Positions 10,777-22,569 of a stretch of DNA of 64,000 nt are shown here, one piece after another. Under the pieces are notes generated by a model, which was given only the letters and a program-made list of their open reading frames with translations, made no database searches and was not told the DNA's origin. Source of the stretch: Ottelia alismoides (taxonomy: Eukaryota; Streptophyta; Magnoliopsida; Alismatales; Hydrocharitaceae); NCBI GenBank assembly GCA_037367405.1, contig JAZKJV010003360.1:124001-188000 (forward strand). The letters are read 5' to 3'. Position 1 is the first letter of the stretch, and each line of letters begins with the position of its first letter. The translations under genes and the position numbers were made by a program.

Positions 10777-13700
10777 TCCCAAGGTCGAACTCAAGGAGGT
10801 AAAGTAACAACCTAGAAATTTGTCTATCAAAGTTCGTACACGGTTTTCGAGAAGGTATTTTTTTGGTATTTTTAATGTATTTTGGAATGCAAAATGCAAA
10901 TGTGGCCAATTTTAGGGACTAAAATATGATTTTTAATCAAACGATGTTAAAAAAAACAAAACTTGGTCGAGATGTCAATTATGAAGAAATGAGTGCACTG
11001 TAATTTTTTTTGGAATTTTTGGATGCAAAATAATTTTTTAAAGAATTTTTGAATGCAAATGATGTGACTTTCAATATTTAATTGTAATGACAATTAAACC
11101 TATTTATTTTTCAGGGTTAAAATTATTCAAGATATGACACTAGGTTATTGATCTTAGAAAAATTCTAAACCTTAAACAAACGAGATTTAATACCTATTAA
11201 AAATTAAAGATAGGAATATGCAAAATGATTTGTATAGGGAAAACCATGCATGCAAATGCATTCTTTTTGGGCATTTTGTAATATACAACTAATTATATAA
11301 TCAAGGTATTTTTGGCAATTTTTCCAGCAACGGTTAATCACTTACGAATATTTTAGCATAGTTTGGGTAAAATATACATTTTTCCACAAAATAATTAATC
11401 ATTAATTTACCACAGAGGATAAAATGATCACAAGCATACCATATCGTAGAGAATTAGTTGAAGAAAGTCATGCAAATTTTTTATAAATAAAACAATCCAA
11501 TAAAGCGGTTCAAAGTGGAGGGGGAACATAGGAGTATATTTGCAATTACAATAAGTAAATTAAAATAGAAAGAAATGAAGCAAATGAACTAAAATATAAT
11601 TACTGAGCCTTGAAGGGGCCGTTATGCAAAATTTACAGAGGGGCAAGTGCGTAGCACGTGCCCTTTGGTCGGCGGGAGAGATCTGCGATTAGGTGAGATT
11701 CCAAGGGGGGTTATTGCAATCTTCGCATCCCAAGCACATGTGGTCATGTGAGGGGGCTTCCTTCTATAGCGGATCTCTCCTCACGTGCGCGGCACGTGGG
11801 AGAGCCACGGGCCTCCCGTCCGACGTTTCGCAGCTTGTGGAGGTGGATCCTCTTGAGCGAAGGGTCAGCAATGGGAGTCGAGGCAGAGAGCTCCTGTGCG
11901 ACCGTGGAGAGGCGTTGCTTCGAAGGTGAGGAAGAGCTGGTTGATATCGAGGATGACGTCGATAGTGGTGGCATTTCACGAGGTGGTGGCCGATGAAGTT
12001 AAAGAAAGCACGGGTGGAGAAGGTCGTTGCTCCTATCGTCGATGAAGATCGTCGAGGGCAACTGGAGAAGAGGTGGAAGAGAATATCGGTGGTCGTTGGT
12101 GAAGCTTAATGCAGTGATGGGAGATGAGAGGCGGTGATTACTAGTGAGGATCCTTGCCGCAACAGCTGGATGATGAACGAAGATGGTGTTGGCAGTGAAG
12201 TCAAAAGGGAGGGGGTGTTAGGTGGAGGTGACGACGATAGAGCAGAGCTCCAATGGTGGTGAGATTCTTGGGGTACATGGGTGGAGCGGTGTCGGGCTCA
12301 ACAACATATGCTGGAGCAGAGCAAGCTTCGAGGAAGAATCTCGTGACGAGGGAGATCCTTGGACCTCGCCGTGCGTCGGAGGTCAACGCTATCACCATCA
12401 GTTCCTCCTCGACAATGAAAATCAACGGATGATTGAGAGGGGTAGCAGCGATGGACCTAAAGAGCAGATCAGTCGGCAGAGGTCTTGATAAATATGGAAG
12501 GGGATCGTTGGTGGTTCTGATGAGGGCATGAAGATTGGGTCTGCGGTGATTGACAACCAGGAGATTGGGTTGCAAGGGGTGACAAATTTGGAAAGGATAT
12601 CGGGGCGGATACGATCGGTGAAGGAGCGGCGGCCGTGAGATTCACGGAGGGGGGGGGGGCAGCACCGCTCATTGGCCAGATTAGGAAAGAAGGGGGATGA
12701 GGACGAAGTGCAATGGCCTTCCGATCGACCAAGATCGGACGGCCTGGATGTTGGCACGTGTCAGCGTATGGGAAGGAGAGAAGTGGAAAGGGCGATCTCT
12801 GTACCTTCCCATCAGTCGAGATCGGACGGTCCCAGAGCTGCCACGTGGCAATTTTTTATTTAATTTTTTTTATTATTTTGTTAATTAGTTTTTTTTAATA
12901 AAAACTAATATATATAAATCCCAAAAATGGGTGACATGTGGCGGCTCTAGGAACCGCCACATGTCAACCCCACAAAAATAAAAAAATAAATACTATAATT
13001 AATATCGATCATTTGCATAAAGTTATAATTTTGGGGTATCCTATGTACATAGAGTACCTTGATTTTTGGGTTTTCTATTTTTTTGTCAATTTTAAACCAG
13101 AAAAAATCTGGAAAAAATATGATAAAATAAAAGACAACTATTTACACATTAATCTATTTTTTGGATTTTTATTTATTAAGAAAAAGAAGAAATAACATAA
13201 AACACAAAAACGACAATTTTTGCGTAGACAGTTAGTGAAGGCTCAGACTCATTTAGTTTCTTTTATTTCAATCTCATTTTGGATTTGTATTTTTGCACAT
13301 TTTAATAAAACTTTTATCAAAGAATGAAATGAAAAATAATAAAAATTAAATTAGTCGATTATGTACATAAAATAATAGGTTAAAAACTGCTAAAATATAA
13401 AATGTACAAAAGAGGCCCAAAACCCAACTTTCACATATAAGCTCCAATTCACTTGGACTTGGACTTATTTTGAAGGTATTTGAATGTATATCAGTTCAAA
13501 AGTGAGTAGGATCAAATCAGATACTAGACGAGGAAGATATCGAGGTTTTAGTTCGAAAAATCCTACAACTAGGTTTGGGTTTTTGGTCCACATATTTAAG
13601 TTAGTGATTTAAATGTATTCTTCATTCATTCTTATCAATGATATGTACCCAATGGAGGTGGTTTAAGGTCATTTGGAGTAAGCATAAATTAATGAAAACT

Positions 13701-13900
13701 CATGGAAGTTAGGTTATTTACAGGTCATTTTGGATGGCATTTTTGGCTTCTTATTTTGTGCAATAATGAGTGATAAAATGCCATTCTTATCAATACTTGC
13801 GTGAATGCTAATTACGCAAAATAAATAAAGAAATGCCAATGAATTTTAGGGATTTGAGCTTAATTCATAACTTTTAGAGTGATGAATCTGAGATTCATTA
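10777..13900 (-). repeat. TE2 5' LTR, truncated at its inner end
   Basis: It aligns with 4861-7961. The inner end stops at TCCCAAGGTCGAAC (10777), so the last 162 LTR bases are gone. The GC-rich block is at 11690-12860, with G-boxes near 11784 and 12841 and a hairpin at 12932-12964 with perfect arms GACATGTGGCGG and its complement. This copy has about 60 extra bases near 11645-11705. The outer end reads TAATGAATCTC on the - strand, one base off the TG of the other copy. Confidence 0.9.
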
Positions 13901-13905
13901 GGTAG
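13901..13905 (+). repeat. Target site duplication GGTAG, right copy
   Basis: It directly follows the TE2 end and matches 4694-4698. The next bases continue TE1's integrase codons for SHFINR. Confidence 0.92.
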
Positions 13906-14600
13906 TCACTTCATTAATAGGGAGGTCAAGAAACTAATGAAGGAGTACAACATCCGGCACTGGGTCGCATCTCCTTACATCCTCAAACCAATGGTATGGC
14001 AGAAATATCTAACAGATAAATCAAGACAATATTTCAAGAGCTTGTTAAGATGGAAAGGAAAAATCGGTCCTAGCTTTTGGACTCAGTCCTTTGGGCATAT
14101 AGAACCGCGTACAAGTCTCTGTTAGGCATGTCACCCTATCGTCTTGTGTACGGAAAGCCATGCCACCTGCCAGTGGAATTGATTCATAAATCATTGTGGG
14201 AAGTTAATATATATAATTTGGACTCCCAACAAAGTGGTCAGAAGAGGAAAGAAGATATGAATAGGCTCCTGGAATTTCGAGACTATGCATATGATAAAAC
14301 ATTGATGTACAAGGATAAGGTGAAATGCTGTCATGACCGATACATCAGACGAAAGACCTCTGAGACTGGACAGAAAGTGTGGTTATTCGTTGCAAAGTTG
14401 AAGATCTTCCCGGGCAAATTAAAAAGCAAATGGATAGGGTCGTTTCAAGTTTGAGAAGTGTGTGACAATGGTCGCATTGTAATATCAGAATTGTCTCCTG
14501 ACACACAACCATTTGTCGTCAACGGTCAACTACTGAAGTCTTACCTTGAGCATGACACCTTCTTGGTCGTTGTCGACTCTATCCATGTTGCGCTCTGACG
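13906..14600 (+). pseudogene. TE1 integrase, C-terminal half
   Basis: It continues from 4693. The first part encodes HFINREVKKLMKEYNIRHWV and a degraded PQTNG..E region, where the third catalytic acid cannot be read with confidence. A frame change near 14090 leads to the 125-codon frame 14077-14454 with VLWAYRTAYKSLLGMSPYRL and VYGKPCHLPVE. Further on, KLKIFPGKLKSKWIGSFQV is the C-terminal GPF-like motif. After a TGA at 14452-14454 the frame continues to about 14598 (VVNGQLLKSYLE), matching the TE3 and TE5 ends. Confidence 0.85.
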
Positions 14601-14750
14601 ATACATCCACAACAATGACATCATCAAAAGATTAAGATAATGCAACTCAAAAACTTTTCCTTTAAGCTCTTATCTTTTCTTCCTTTTGTTTTCAACTTTC
14701 GTTTTCTATAAAAAAATTGTGTGTGTGTGTCGCCCTTTCTTGTCAGCCTT

Positions 14751-15099
14751 CTATACTTAGGACGTACTTTTTCCTAAGTATAGGGGGTCTACACGTCGAT
14801 GTATTTCATTCTTTGACATCTCCCATGTCTCATCTTTTATCTATACTCAGGGATATCTTACCCACAATATAAGGGGAGACAGTCTAAGTACGATCTATTC
14901 ATTCCCATCCTTGACCCTCCTTGCTTTGTGTACATCTTTTATACTTATGATTCTTTTATCTTAAGTATAGGGGGGACGATCAACTTCTCATTAATTTATT
15001 CCTTCATTCATTATTTCTGGGCTTTTCTATACTAGGTACGAGTTATGTCTTCTCTTTTTCTCTTCGATGTATGAGGACATAGCTCAAACTAAGTATAGG
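14751..15099 (+). other. TE1 array of PPT-like hairpins
   Basis: The hairpin at 14751-14783 has 12-base arms (CTATACTTAGGA and its complement) and is followed by GGGGG. A weaker one at 14941-14970 is followed by GGGGGG. A degraded one lies near 14841-14876. The long form at 15027-15099 has outer arms CTATACTAGG/CTAAGTATAGG and an inner stem from GAGTTATGTC / GAGGACATAGCTC. The same long form exists in TE2, TE4 and TE5. Confidence 0.75.
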
Positions 15100-15269
15100 A
15101 GGGTCGTATATACTATGTATATGCTTTAGCCATAACTTGTACTTTTATATTTTAATAAGAAGGGCTAGAAATATTTTATTAAAATTGTACTATTAAAATC
15201 ACATAATAAAGAGATGTGTATATCTCCTCGAACTCTTTTTGTTTACATATTTAATAAAAAATAAAGCAA

Positions 15270-15615
15270 AAAATACTGTTGCAAATTGTTTGAAAAATAG
15301 ATTTAAAATCTTTTTGAAAAATTTGTTAAAACTATTTGGAAAATATTTTGTAAAATGTGCTCAACCTTTGTAAAAATGTGTTTTTTGTAAGAATTTATTT
15401 TCTTTGCATGAAATAAAAATGTTTGAAAAACTATTTGCACACGGTTTGGAAAATGGTTGCAAAAATATTTTGAAAAATCTATCTATATTGTTTGTAAAAC
15501 CTTTGCAAAATGATTTTCAAATGTGTATAAATGTTTGTAAAAATTATTTGTAAAAATTATTTTAGACTAAAGATTTCCAAAATTATTTGAAAAATTATTT
15601 TAAAATAAGTTTGAG
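15270..15615 (+). repeat. AT-rich stretch of repeated TTTG(N)AAAA motifs
   Basis: TTTGAAAAA, TTTGTAAAA and TTTGGAAAA units recur many times at spacings near 10 to 20 bases. It lies just after the hairpin array. A comparable stretch of TGTAAAAT units lies at 45640-45960 in TE5. The units may give intrinsically curved DNA or may simply be low-complexity drift. Confidence 0.5.
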
Positions 15616-16935
15616 GAATATATACATCACACTGAAATTCTTTATTAAACTATATATATATATCTATAAAAAAAACATAGTATACATGTAAATTCTTTAA
15701 ACTTTTAACTCGTGTAAATAAATAAAAGAGGCACACTCGTGTAAATAGTTGTATATATTTTATATTCATGTGTAAAAAATTTCTTTTTATTTGCAAAAAT
15801 TCTTTGACAACTGCAACATTTTTCTGCATTGTAAGTAGCATTTGCACAACATTAGCATTTTTTGGATTGAGCTTAATGGTTGAATTAGTCTGAATAAAGT
15901 TTAAGATTGGAGCTTGATTGGACCTTACTGCACCTAACTTCACTGGAACCTTATGGGAACTAGATTTAAGGTACATCAGGTCCATTGGGACTTAATTCTT
16001 TGAGACATGGGGCTGGGTTCAAGTCACCTCAGCTGACTAACTTGAACTTTACGCTTGCGTGACTCTTATCGGTCGTGACCAAACTTGGACACTTGCACCT
16101 TTCACTTGGCTCAACTCAGTTGGAGTGGTGAGGGGAATGCATTTTCCGGTTTGAAACACACATGAGTGGAAATATTCGTCCTCATCAAGGGAGGGAAGTG
16201 CACCCCAACCCGATCTAGTAGCCATGAGGTCTAAAGACAGGAGAGTGTGTGTTGCAATAGTGCTTCAAAAGAGGGATAGTCTTCTTGCTTACGAGGAAAA
16301 AACTCCTTATGTAAATGCTTCTGTATATATATTAAATAAAACTCCAAAAAAGTGGATAGTCCTGGCTAAAAATAAAATGTCTGCCAGAGTGCACATATGT
16401 GTATAGTCAATAAGCAAGCTTGAGCCTCAAATTATACCATGTGAGCCTGCAACTGGATGACTTGAGTACACTGATCATGCATACCAGGATAGGTAGCTGC
16501 ATTGGCTACCATCCATTCTTCACTTCACCTCCTCCTCTTGAGTTGGATGCCACTTGAACTTAGAAGGGAATACCCCACTCCTCGAGGAAAGAGTTGCCGG
16601 AATGGGGAATCAATAGGTTATCATTATGGAGAAGTCGGTTCTTTTGTCATTTCAATTGGGGAGAGCCACTATCACTTACACCGTACAAGTCAGCTTCCTG
16701 GTCATAAGGGTTTGCATATGATGTAGGCTACTTATGACTTTACTATTGAGGGGGTTTGAATCGAGTTCTGTGACTCTCGAAGTTTGTTGTGTCTAAGATT
16801 TGGTTCCTGACTAGGTCCTACACACATTCTCACACCAAGGTCAAACCTGAGCTCCAAATTCTGATTTGTAAAGACATGTTAAATAACTAAAATCAATTAT
16901 ATTTATTCTTTCTTTTTTCTTTTCTTCTCTATTCT

Positions 16936-16995
16936 TCTTATGTACTTATTGCATAAGTGTTTGGTAAGGACTAACAAAGGCAAGTATAGGGGGGA
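16936..16995 (+). promoter_or_regulatory. TE1 PPT with two upstream inverted repeats
   Basis: ACTTAT-TGC-ATAAGT (about 16944-16958) is followed by TTGGTA/TAACAA arms with one mismatch (16961-16977), then GCAAGTATAGGGGGGA (16980-16995), which abuts the LTR. This order of two small hairpins and a PPT matches TE4, TE5 and TE8. Confidence 0.75.
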
Positions 16996-19900
16996 TAATA
17001 AATCTCCATTTCATCACCTTTATTATATCATTTTGGCCTTAAAAATCATTGCTAATGCATGTAAATGGCATTAATTTGTACAAAATAGCATTCATCATTT
17101 ATTGCATTTATTGTATATAATATATGGTTTTTAATACTAAAATTTTAGAATAAAGAGAAGAAAATAAAAGGAATAAAATATAGACCAAATCAAGAATTGA
17201 ATTGGTCGACAAGGAATAAAGTATGGGGGGGATAAGTGCCAAAAATACAATAAAATCACAATTATTTATTCATTTAATAAAACATTTTTGACACTTGTTT
17301 TATTCTCTATTATTTATAATCAAATAAAGAAACTCTGTACGTGAAAGTTGTAGATAATAATGTAAATAAAAATACAAAATTGAGTTTGTACAAAAATAAT
17401 ATACATTGTAATTTTCATACACAAAATAAGAAGTCAAAATCCCAATTTCACTGACCCATATCTTCCGAATAAAAACTCGAAATGTATCAAAATCACTCTA
17501 ATTGTACATAACATTTAATAAGCCATTTAATGGAGGTGGTTTCATATTTTTTGGAGTTAAGGTGTCAAAATTAGGTTTTGGACCCTCCTTTTATAGTATA
17601 TCCTAATAAAATATTCAATTTATTCATTCCTTATTAGTTTCACAACTTTATTTTTTTATAATTTCGTAATTTATAACATATGAACATATTGAAACTAGAA
17701 TAAAATCACAAAGATAACAAAAAATAAAATTTGTCTATATCAATATATAAGCAAAATACATATTATAATACTTGTATATAAATAAAAAGGAAACCATTCT
17801 TTATTCTTTTATATTTTTATGAGATTGAAAATGTCATTTATATTCTATGAATAATATAAATCTAAAATACAACTATAAAAGAAACATTAAAATAAACTTA
17901 AATATAAAAAGACACAAGTAAAAATACAATTCATATACCTACATAATACATACCCTTATTTATTTAAGTGTAGAAAATACGTCATAAAAATATAATAAAA
18001 ATATATTTATGTACCTAAAAGTAAGTTATAAATATATAAAATTCGAGAATAAAATAATATAATTAAACATACAAACAAAAAATAAAATAGATAAAATATA
18101 GATGAATATACCTATAAATACACCCTTAATTATTAACTAACTACTAACAAATAACCTCAAAAAATAAATAAAAATCATAATAAAATATTATATAAAATAA
18201 TAAACATTTTTTTATTATATACTTAAAAATTAATAAAAGAATATATTATATTTAATTCATTATTTTGGAATAATAGGGTTTACTTGTCTTCTAGCGGCTT
18301 ACTTGGACCAATCAGGTCTCTTCAAATGTTGACCTAGGTCAACTGCCTTGCCTCTAGATGCCTGGCATGTCAGATGTCCATCAACCCATCTTCTCCGAAT
18401 TTCCTCTTCAGATCCATTGAGTTTTGCTTCTCGATTCCTTCACGAAAAACCCTCTGCAATCCACCCTCAATCACACCAACACCTTTCCAAGGTCAAACTC
18501 TCCTCGATTCAAGTAGAAACCCTATCCTAATAAGACCCCCTCGTGACATCTATAAATAATCTTCTTCTCCTTCCTTTCCTTTTTGATACCCTATTGAGCT
18601 TCTTCCCATGTTCTTGTGCGTGAGTCGAGGACCAGGTGATAGCTGCGATCCTCCCTACGCTTCGAGTCGGCATAGCAAGGACATGAGGTGGTCCAAGGAG
18701 AAGCTCCGATGATGTCTCTGCTCCCTGGTCTCCGGCCAGGTATGAGCCACACGTTTTTTATTTCATGTAGTTTTTTGTTTTGACTTGTCGTTCCAGTAAT
18801 TAGCTTAGCATATAGATCAATAGAGTAGCGTAGATTCAAGATATTTGATAGTAGGAGCTCTCTGCTCCCATCGCGTCCCACTGTGACTCAGGTTGTTCTC
18901 GACCCCGCCATCCATCCCATTTCGATCCTCCTCATCTTCTCCATCTGCACCGCCTATCTAAACCACCTGGTCGGGCCTCGATCAACAACTCGAGGGTCCT
19001 CTTCCATCACTCGCTGGACCTTCTCCGCCCCTCCTCCAATTTGCACATCCCAGCTTCACCAGTGATTGAAGCACTTCGCTTCGAGCAATACATCTTGTCT
19101 GTGTAGGTTCAACTCGCAAGTAGGCGCCTGGGGGTCACTTTGCTCTTCGTTGTAGATAACTGGGGTGCCACTTCTTCTCCTATGTCGTGGTGGCACTTTG
19201 GTGACTCTCCATCCCTTTTGAAGCCTCCAACAGATAGAGGACCTCGCCAGCAATCTTTTGGGGCCTTTTGGAGCATCTATGCCCGACAGAGGAGCGATAT
19301 TCTACTGTAGGAAGCTCGCTTCAGTGGGGTTTCTTCCCTGTTCATCCAGTATGCTTCTCAGCAGTTGGATCAAGCCCCGCTCTTCCCATGCAGCAACAGT
19401 CGCCATATCAAGCAAAGCCGTAGCTGTTGATCGCTTCCAGCGATCTAATCTCCAGTATTGAGAGCGAAGCATCATCGGGCAGCGAGGAGGCACCATGTCT
19501 CAAGTGAAATAACCAGAACCGTCCAATGGTGCGCATAGATGGGGTAAATTGCATATATAAACCCCTACTTTTTGCATTTATTATTTATTCATGTAAATAA
19601 AAATGCCAAGTGTAAGTAAAATGGACATATTGCATACATGCCCCTGTGCTTATTTTATTTACGTTTGGGACCAATCCATCTCAGGTTATGTGTCGTCCGA
19701 TGTGAGCTAGGCAAATTACAAGGACACTCTTGCGACTTTTTGTATTTACTTTTACTCTAATAAATTGGGAAAAATTTCATCTAAGCCTATGTTGTTTATT
19801 TTAATTACAATTACGCCCCTGCTTGTATATGAATTTTGGTGCTTGGATTCCATTTATTAAAAATAGCACCTTAGCTCCTAAAATCATGTAAAAAAGGGTA

Positions 19901-20911
19901 AGATGCCTGGTAGCATGTACTTTCATGTCATGAATTTGCTTTGCATTTTTTAGCTTTTCAACCATTTATTAAAAATCAAAATGAGCTTATTTTTATTCTG
20001 TCTAGTTTAGAAAATGCCAAAAAATATAAAATGGCTTTAAAAATTCCAAAAATATATACATTTTATATTTCCCTCTATTTGAACTCCAGACCAAAAATTA
20101 CTAAACATGGAAAAAGAAAACTCTTAAAAATTAAAAAAACCCCAAATCCTTTATAAAAATCTAAAAAATCATTAGAAAATAAAAAAAAATTGTTTTTCTG
20201 TTTTATAATTTTCTTTAGGTAAGTATTTATATACTATTGATTTGAGTAATTTTGGACCTTATTTCATATTTTTCAAATTTAAATCAATCAGATATGTATT
20301 AAATCTATATTTGGGATAATTTTGGTTTTAAAAATACATAAAAATCAGCAAAAAATACAAAAAATATAAAAACAATAGAAAAATTATAAAATAAAAAAAT
20401 ATTTTATTTTGTATGTTATTTATGTTTAATAGTATTTGTAAATATATTTCTCTATACTGTATTATACCCTTATATATAGTAATATTATCTTTTTATATAT
20501 GAAAAGAAAAAGAAATATAAAAATCTGAACATATAAGAAGAGAATATAAAAATAAAACAAAATAAAAATATAATAAAACAAAAATAAAATATAAAAATAT
20601 AACAAAATAAAAAAACCCACAAAAAGATATATGTACATACATGATAAATGACATGGTTGTAAATAAATACTTTGTTCATAAATAACCATTGGCTACCAAT
20701 TTTTCTCTTTGTGGTTCGACCTCTACGCGCTTACTTGATATACATCTTATAGTCAAGAATAATAAATTTTAACCCACTTATGTGATTCATTACTTTTATT
20801 TATTGTGTGGGTTATATGCTGATTAACCGGTGTCTTTTGAGTGGTCAACACACCTACTACGGTTTCACTTTGTGAAATCGTACGACCCTCGAGTTTTCTC
20901 CCTAATTATCA
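16996..20911 (+). repeat. TE1 3' LTR
   Basis: It starts TAATAAATCTCC after the PPT; relatives start TGATGAAT, so two G-to-A changes are likely. It ends ...CTAATTATCA at 20911, like the GTTATCA end of the TE5/TE6 LTR. The U3 shares a block with TE8: GTGAAAGTTGTAGAT at 17341-17355 and AATGGAGGTGGTTTCA at 17529-17544. The middle (18290-19530) is less AT-rich and holds a TATA-like TATAAATA at 18551-18558. The last part (19940-20700) is low-complexity A/T sequence. A second PPT-like run (AAAGTATGGGGGGGA) lies at 17218-17232. No gene is supported here. Confidence 0.8.
18551..18558 (+). promoter_or_regulatory. Candidate TATA box of the TE1 LTR
   Basis: TATAAATA sits in the GC-richer middle part of the LTR, where LTR promoters are expected. 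The relative position is similar to the TATA boxes proposed in the TE5 and TE5/TE6 LTRs. The call rests on motif and position only. Confidence 0.4.
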
Positions 20912-20920
20912 TCGCGCACC

Positions 20921-21062
20921 TATACTTAGGCTCTGAGAGCCTAAGTGTAAAAAAAGATAAAAAAATGGGGCGGATGAGAACAAGATGAGAAATGGATGAG
21001 TATATACGCAGGGTGGGCATCAGCCCCCCCATACATAGGCTCTAGTCAACCTATTATATGAT
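20921..21062 (-). other. TE3 PPT-like hairpins
   Basis: 20921-20949 has a stem made by CTTAGGCTC and its complement GAGCCTAAG around a 2-base loop, extended by TATA/TGTA. 21029-21062 is a looser copy (CATACATAGGCT...AACCTATTATATG). They lie just after integrase, the same place as in the other elements. Confidence 0.65.
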
Positions 21063-21124
21063 AGGAATGGGTATGAGAACCGATGGGATCTAGGGAATAT
21101 ACATAGAGATCATAATCTAAATCT

Positions 21125-22560
21125 TTTTGATGTTGCTAATGGCAAGAGATCAATGTTGCAAGGCTTCATGTGCGGCTCTATGTGTGTCTTCTGAATCTGC
21201 CTCATGCATGAAAACAATCTCCTCATCACAGACTAATTGTTCATATGGTTCGACAAAGTGTTTAAGCAGTTGTCTATTCACCAAGGATGTATGTAATCCA
21301 TCTGTATGATCTGAGATCTCTACACATCCACAGTCAGGGGCAACATGAACTATAAAAAGACCCGCCCATTTTGATTTGAGCTTCCCTTGGAAAACCATCA
21401 GCCCCGCATTGAACAACCATACATTTTGTCCAGGGACAAAGGTCTTTTATCTGATAAATCTATCATGCCAACATTTTATCTTGTCCTTGTACACCAAACT
21501 GTTGTCGTATGCTCGGTTTCTGATTTCGACAAGTTCATTCGGATCCATCTCCCTCAGTTTTTGCCCTAGTTGTGTATTCTAATTGACCTTCTTAATTTCC
21601 CATTCTAATTTATGTACTAAATCTGCGGGACAATGGCATGGCTTCCCGAATACCATTCTGAATTGGGAGGTTCCTAATTGTGTCTTGTAAGCATCATGTA
21701 GGCCCAAAGGACTTGGTCCGAGAACTGGGACCAATCCTTCCTATCTGGGTGGATGAGCTTCTACAATATCGTCTTTACCTCCCTATTCGATACCTCTGCC
21801 ATGCCATTGATCTGTGCATGGTAAGGACTAGCGAAACAGTGCTAGATGTCGTAATCCTTCACATGTTTCTTCACATCTCTGTTCACAAAATGGCTACCCC
21901 CATCGAATATCAATACTTAGGGGACCCTGAACCTATAAATGGCATGCTCTCTGATACACTTATAGATAGTATCATTTTTCGTGGCTTGGGCGGGATAGCC
22001 TCTACCCACCTTAACAAATAGTTTACCATAAGAAGGTTATACTCAAAACCATGGCTACCCAGGATTGAGCCCATGAAGTCAATTCCCCAAGCGTCAAAGA
22101 CATCAAAACTAATGACGGGTTGCATCGTCATCTCATCTTTGGAACCAATGGTTCCTCCCATTTTCTGGCATACTAGGCACGACTTCACGAAGGTGAGAGC
22201 ATCGTGAAACAAAGTCGGCCAGTATAAGTCACATTGTAATACCTTCCACGTGGTCCTCTTCCCAGAGTGGTGTCCTCCTGCCTCTAGGCTATCTCAGTAA
22301 GTAAGGACAATCTTGTTTTCCTCTTGAGGAATATACCTCCTTCAGACACAATTTGGTCCTTCAATGAAAAGGATTAGATCCTCCCAATGGTAGTGTCTAG
22401 AATCCGACTTGAGTTGGTCTATGCTTCTCTTGGGCCAATCTTCGGGAACTTTGTTGGAGATAAGATAGTTCATTATATTCGCATACTATGGGAGTGAGAC
22501 GATAATAATAACTGACTCGTAAGGGAAGGAGTCTTGAGTAGGTGTATCATTCGATGCATC
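21125..22560 (-). pseudogene. TE3 integrase
   Basis: The core frame 21910-22212 begins in the zinc-binding part: FVKSCLVCQKMGG preserves the two Cys, and upstream GGHHSG carries the His pair. It continues with [11 protein letters not shown], the first catalytic Asp. FDGGSHFVNRDVK (second Asp) and QINGMAEVSNREVKT (Glu) can be read further on in shifted frames. The C-terminal frame 21150-21416 has FQGKLKSKWAGLF and NRQLLKHFVEPYE. Several stops and at least two frameshifts break it. The three catalytic acids can all be seen. Confidence 0.8.
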
Positions 22561-22569
22561 AAGAATCTC

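Larger units (their letters stand above)
4699..13900 (-). mobile_element. TE2: non-autonomous LTR retrotransposon nested in TE1
   Basis: Two long direct repeats (4699-7961 and 10777-13900) flank a short interior of 2.8 kb. On the - strand the element starts T(G/A)ATGAATCTCAG and ends GACTCGTCA. The start is intact TG next to the PPT but mutated to TA at the outer right end. The interior has a PPT, hairpins and a decayed open frame, but no protease, RT, RNase H or integrase. The right LTR lacks its last 162 bases and no primer site is seen, so a deletion removed the LTR end, the primer site and the leader. By eye the LTRs agree at roughly 85 to 90 percent, so the insertion is old. Confidence 0.88.
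14601..16935 (+). other. TE1 non-coding 3' region between integrase and PPT
   Basis: About 2.3 kb without a supported gene. It opens with hairpins (14751-15099), then AT-rich sequence with repeated TTTGNAAAA motifs (15270-15610), then a moderately complex stretch (15830-16900). Blocks at 16490-16620 (AGGTAGCTGC, TCCTCCTCTTGAG, CTCGAGGAAAGAGTTGCC) recur in TE4 near 27420-27530 (reverse) and in TE5 near 46730-46760. Frames such as 16224-16406 and 15650-15985 (-) are not conserved and are not called. (GT)n is at 14719-14730 and (AT)n at 15648-15662. Confidence 0.6.
1..20911 (+). mobile_element. TE1: decayed Tat/Athila-like Ty3/Gypsy retrotransposon, 5' part outside window
   Basis: In order on the + strand it shows a gag C-terminal tract, a pre-protease linker, protease, RT, RNase H and integrase. 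A non-coding 3' region, a polypurine tract and a long 3' LTR (16996-20911) follow. TE2 interrupts it at 4699-13900; when TE2 is removed the integrase frame joins across the site. The order PR-RT-RH-IN is that of Ty3/Gypsy, and the VTLRSGR motif before protease is typical of the Tat/Athila branch. Stops and frameshifts occur in every domain, so it is dead. The 5' LTR, primer site and most of gag lie left of the window. The TG...CA end and the junction with TE3 at 20911/20912 suggest TE1 inserted into TE3; its left target duplication cannot be seen. Confidence 0.85.

Noticed and set aside
16502..16726. 74-codon frame in the TE1 3' region as an env-like gene
   Set aside because: It is too short, has no signal peptide or transmembrane pattern, and the same region in TE4 and TE5 is conserved as DNA blocks but not as a frame.
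17218..17232. Second PPT-like run in the TE1 LTR (AAAGTATGGGGGGGA) as an alternative LTR start
   Set aside because: The palindromic terminus and upstream hairpins are at 16936-16995, and the following bases TAAGTGCC do not resemble any other LTR start here.
20462..20689. Phe/Tyr/Ile-rich frame resembling a membrane protein
   Set aside because: It comes from A/T-only low-complexity sequence in the TE1 LTR.
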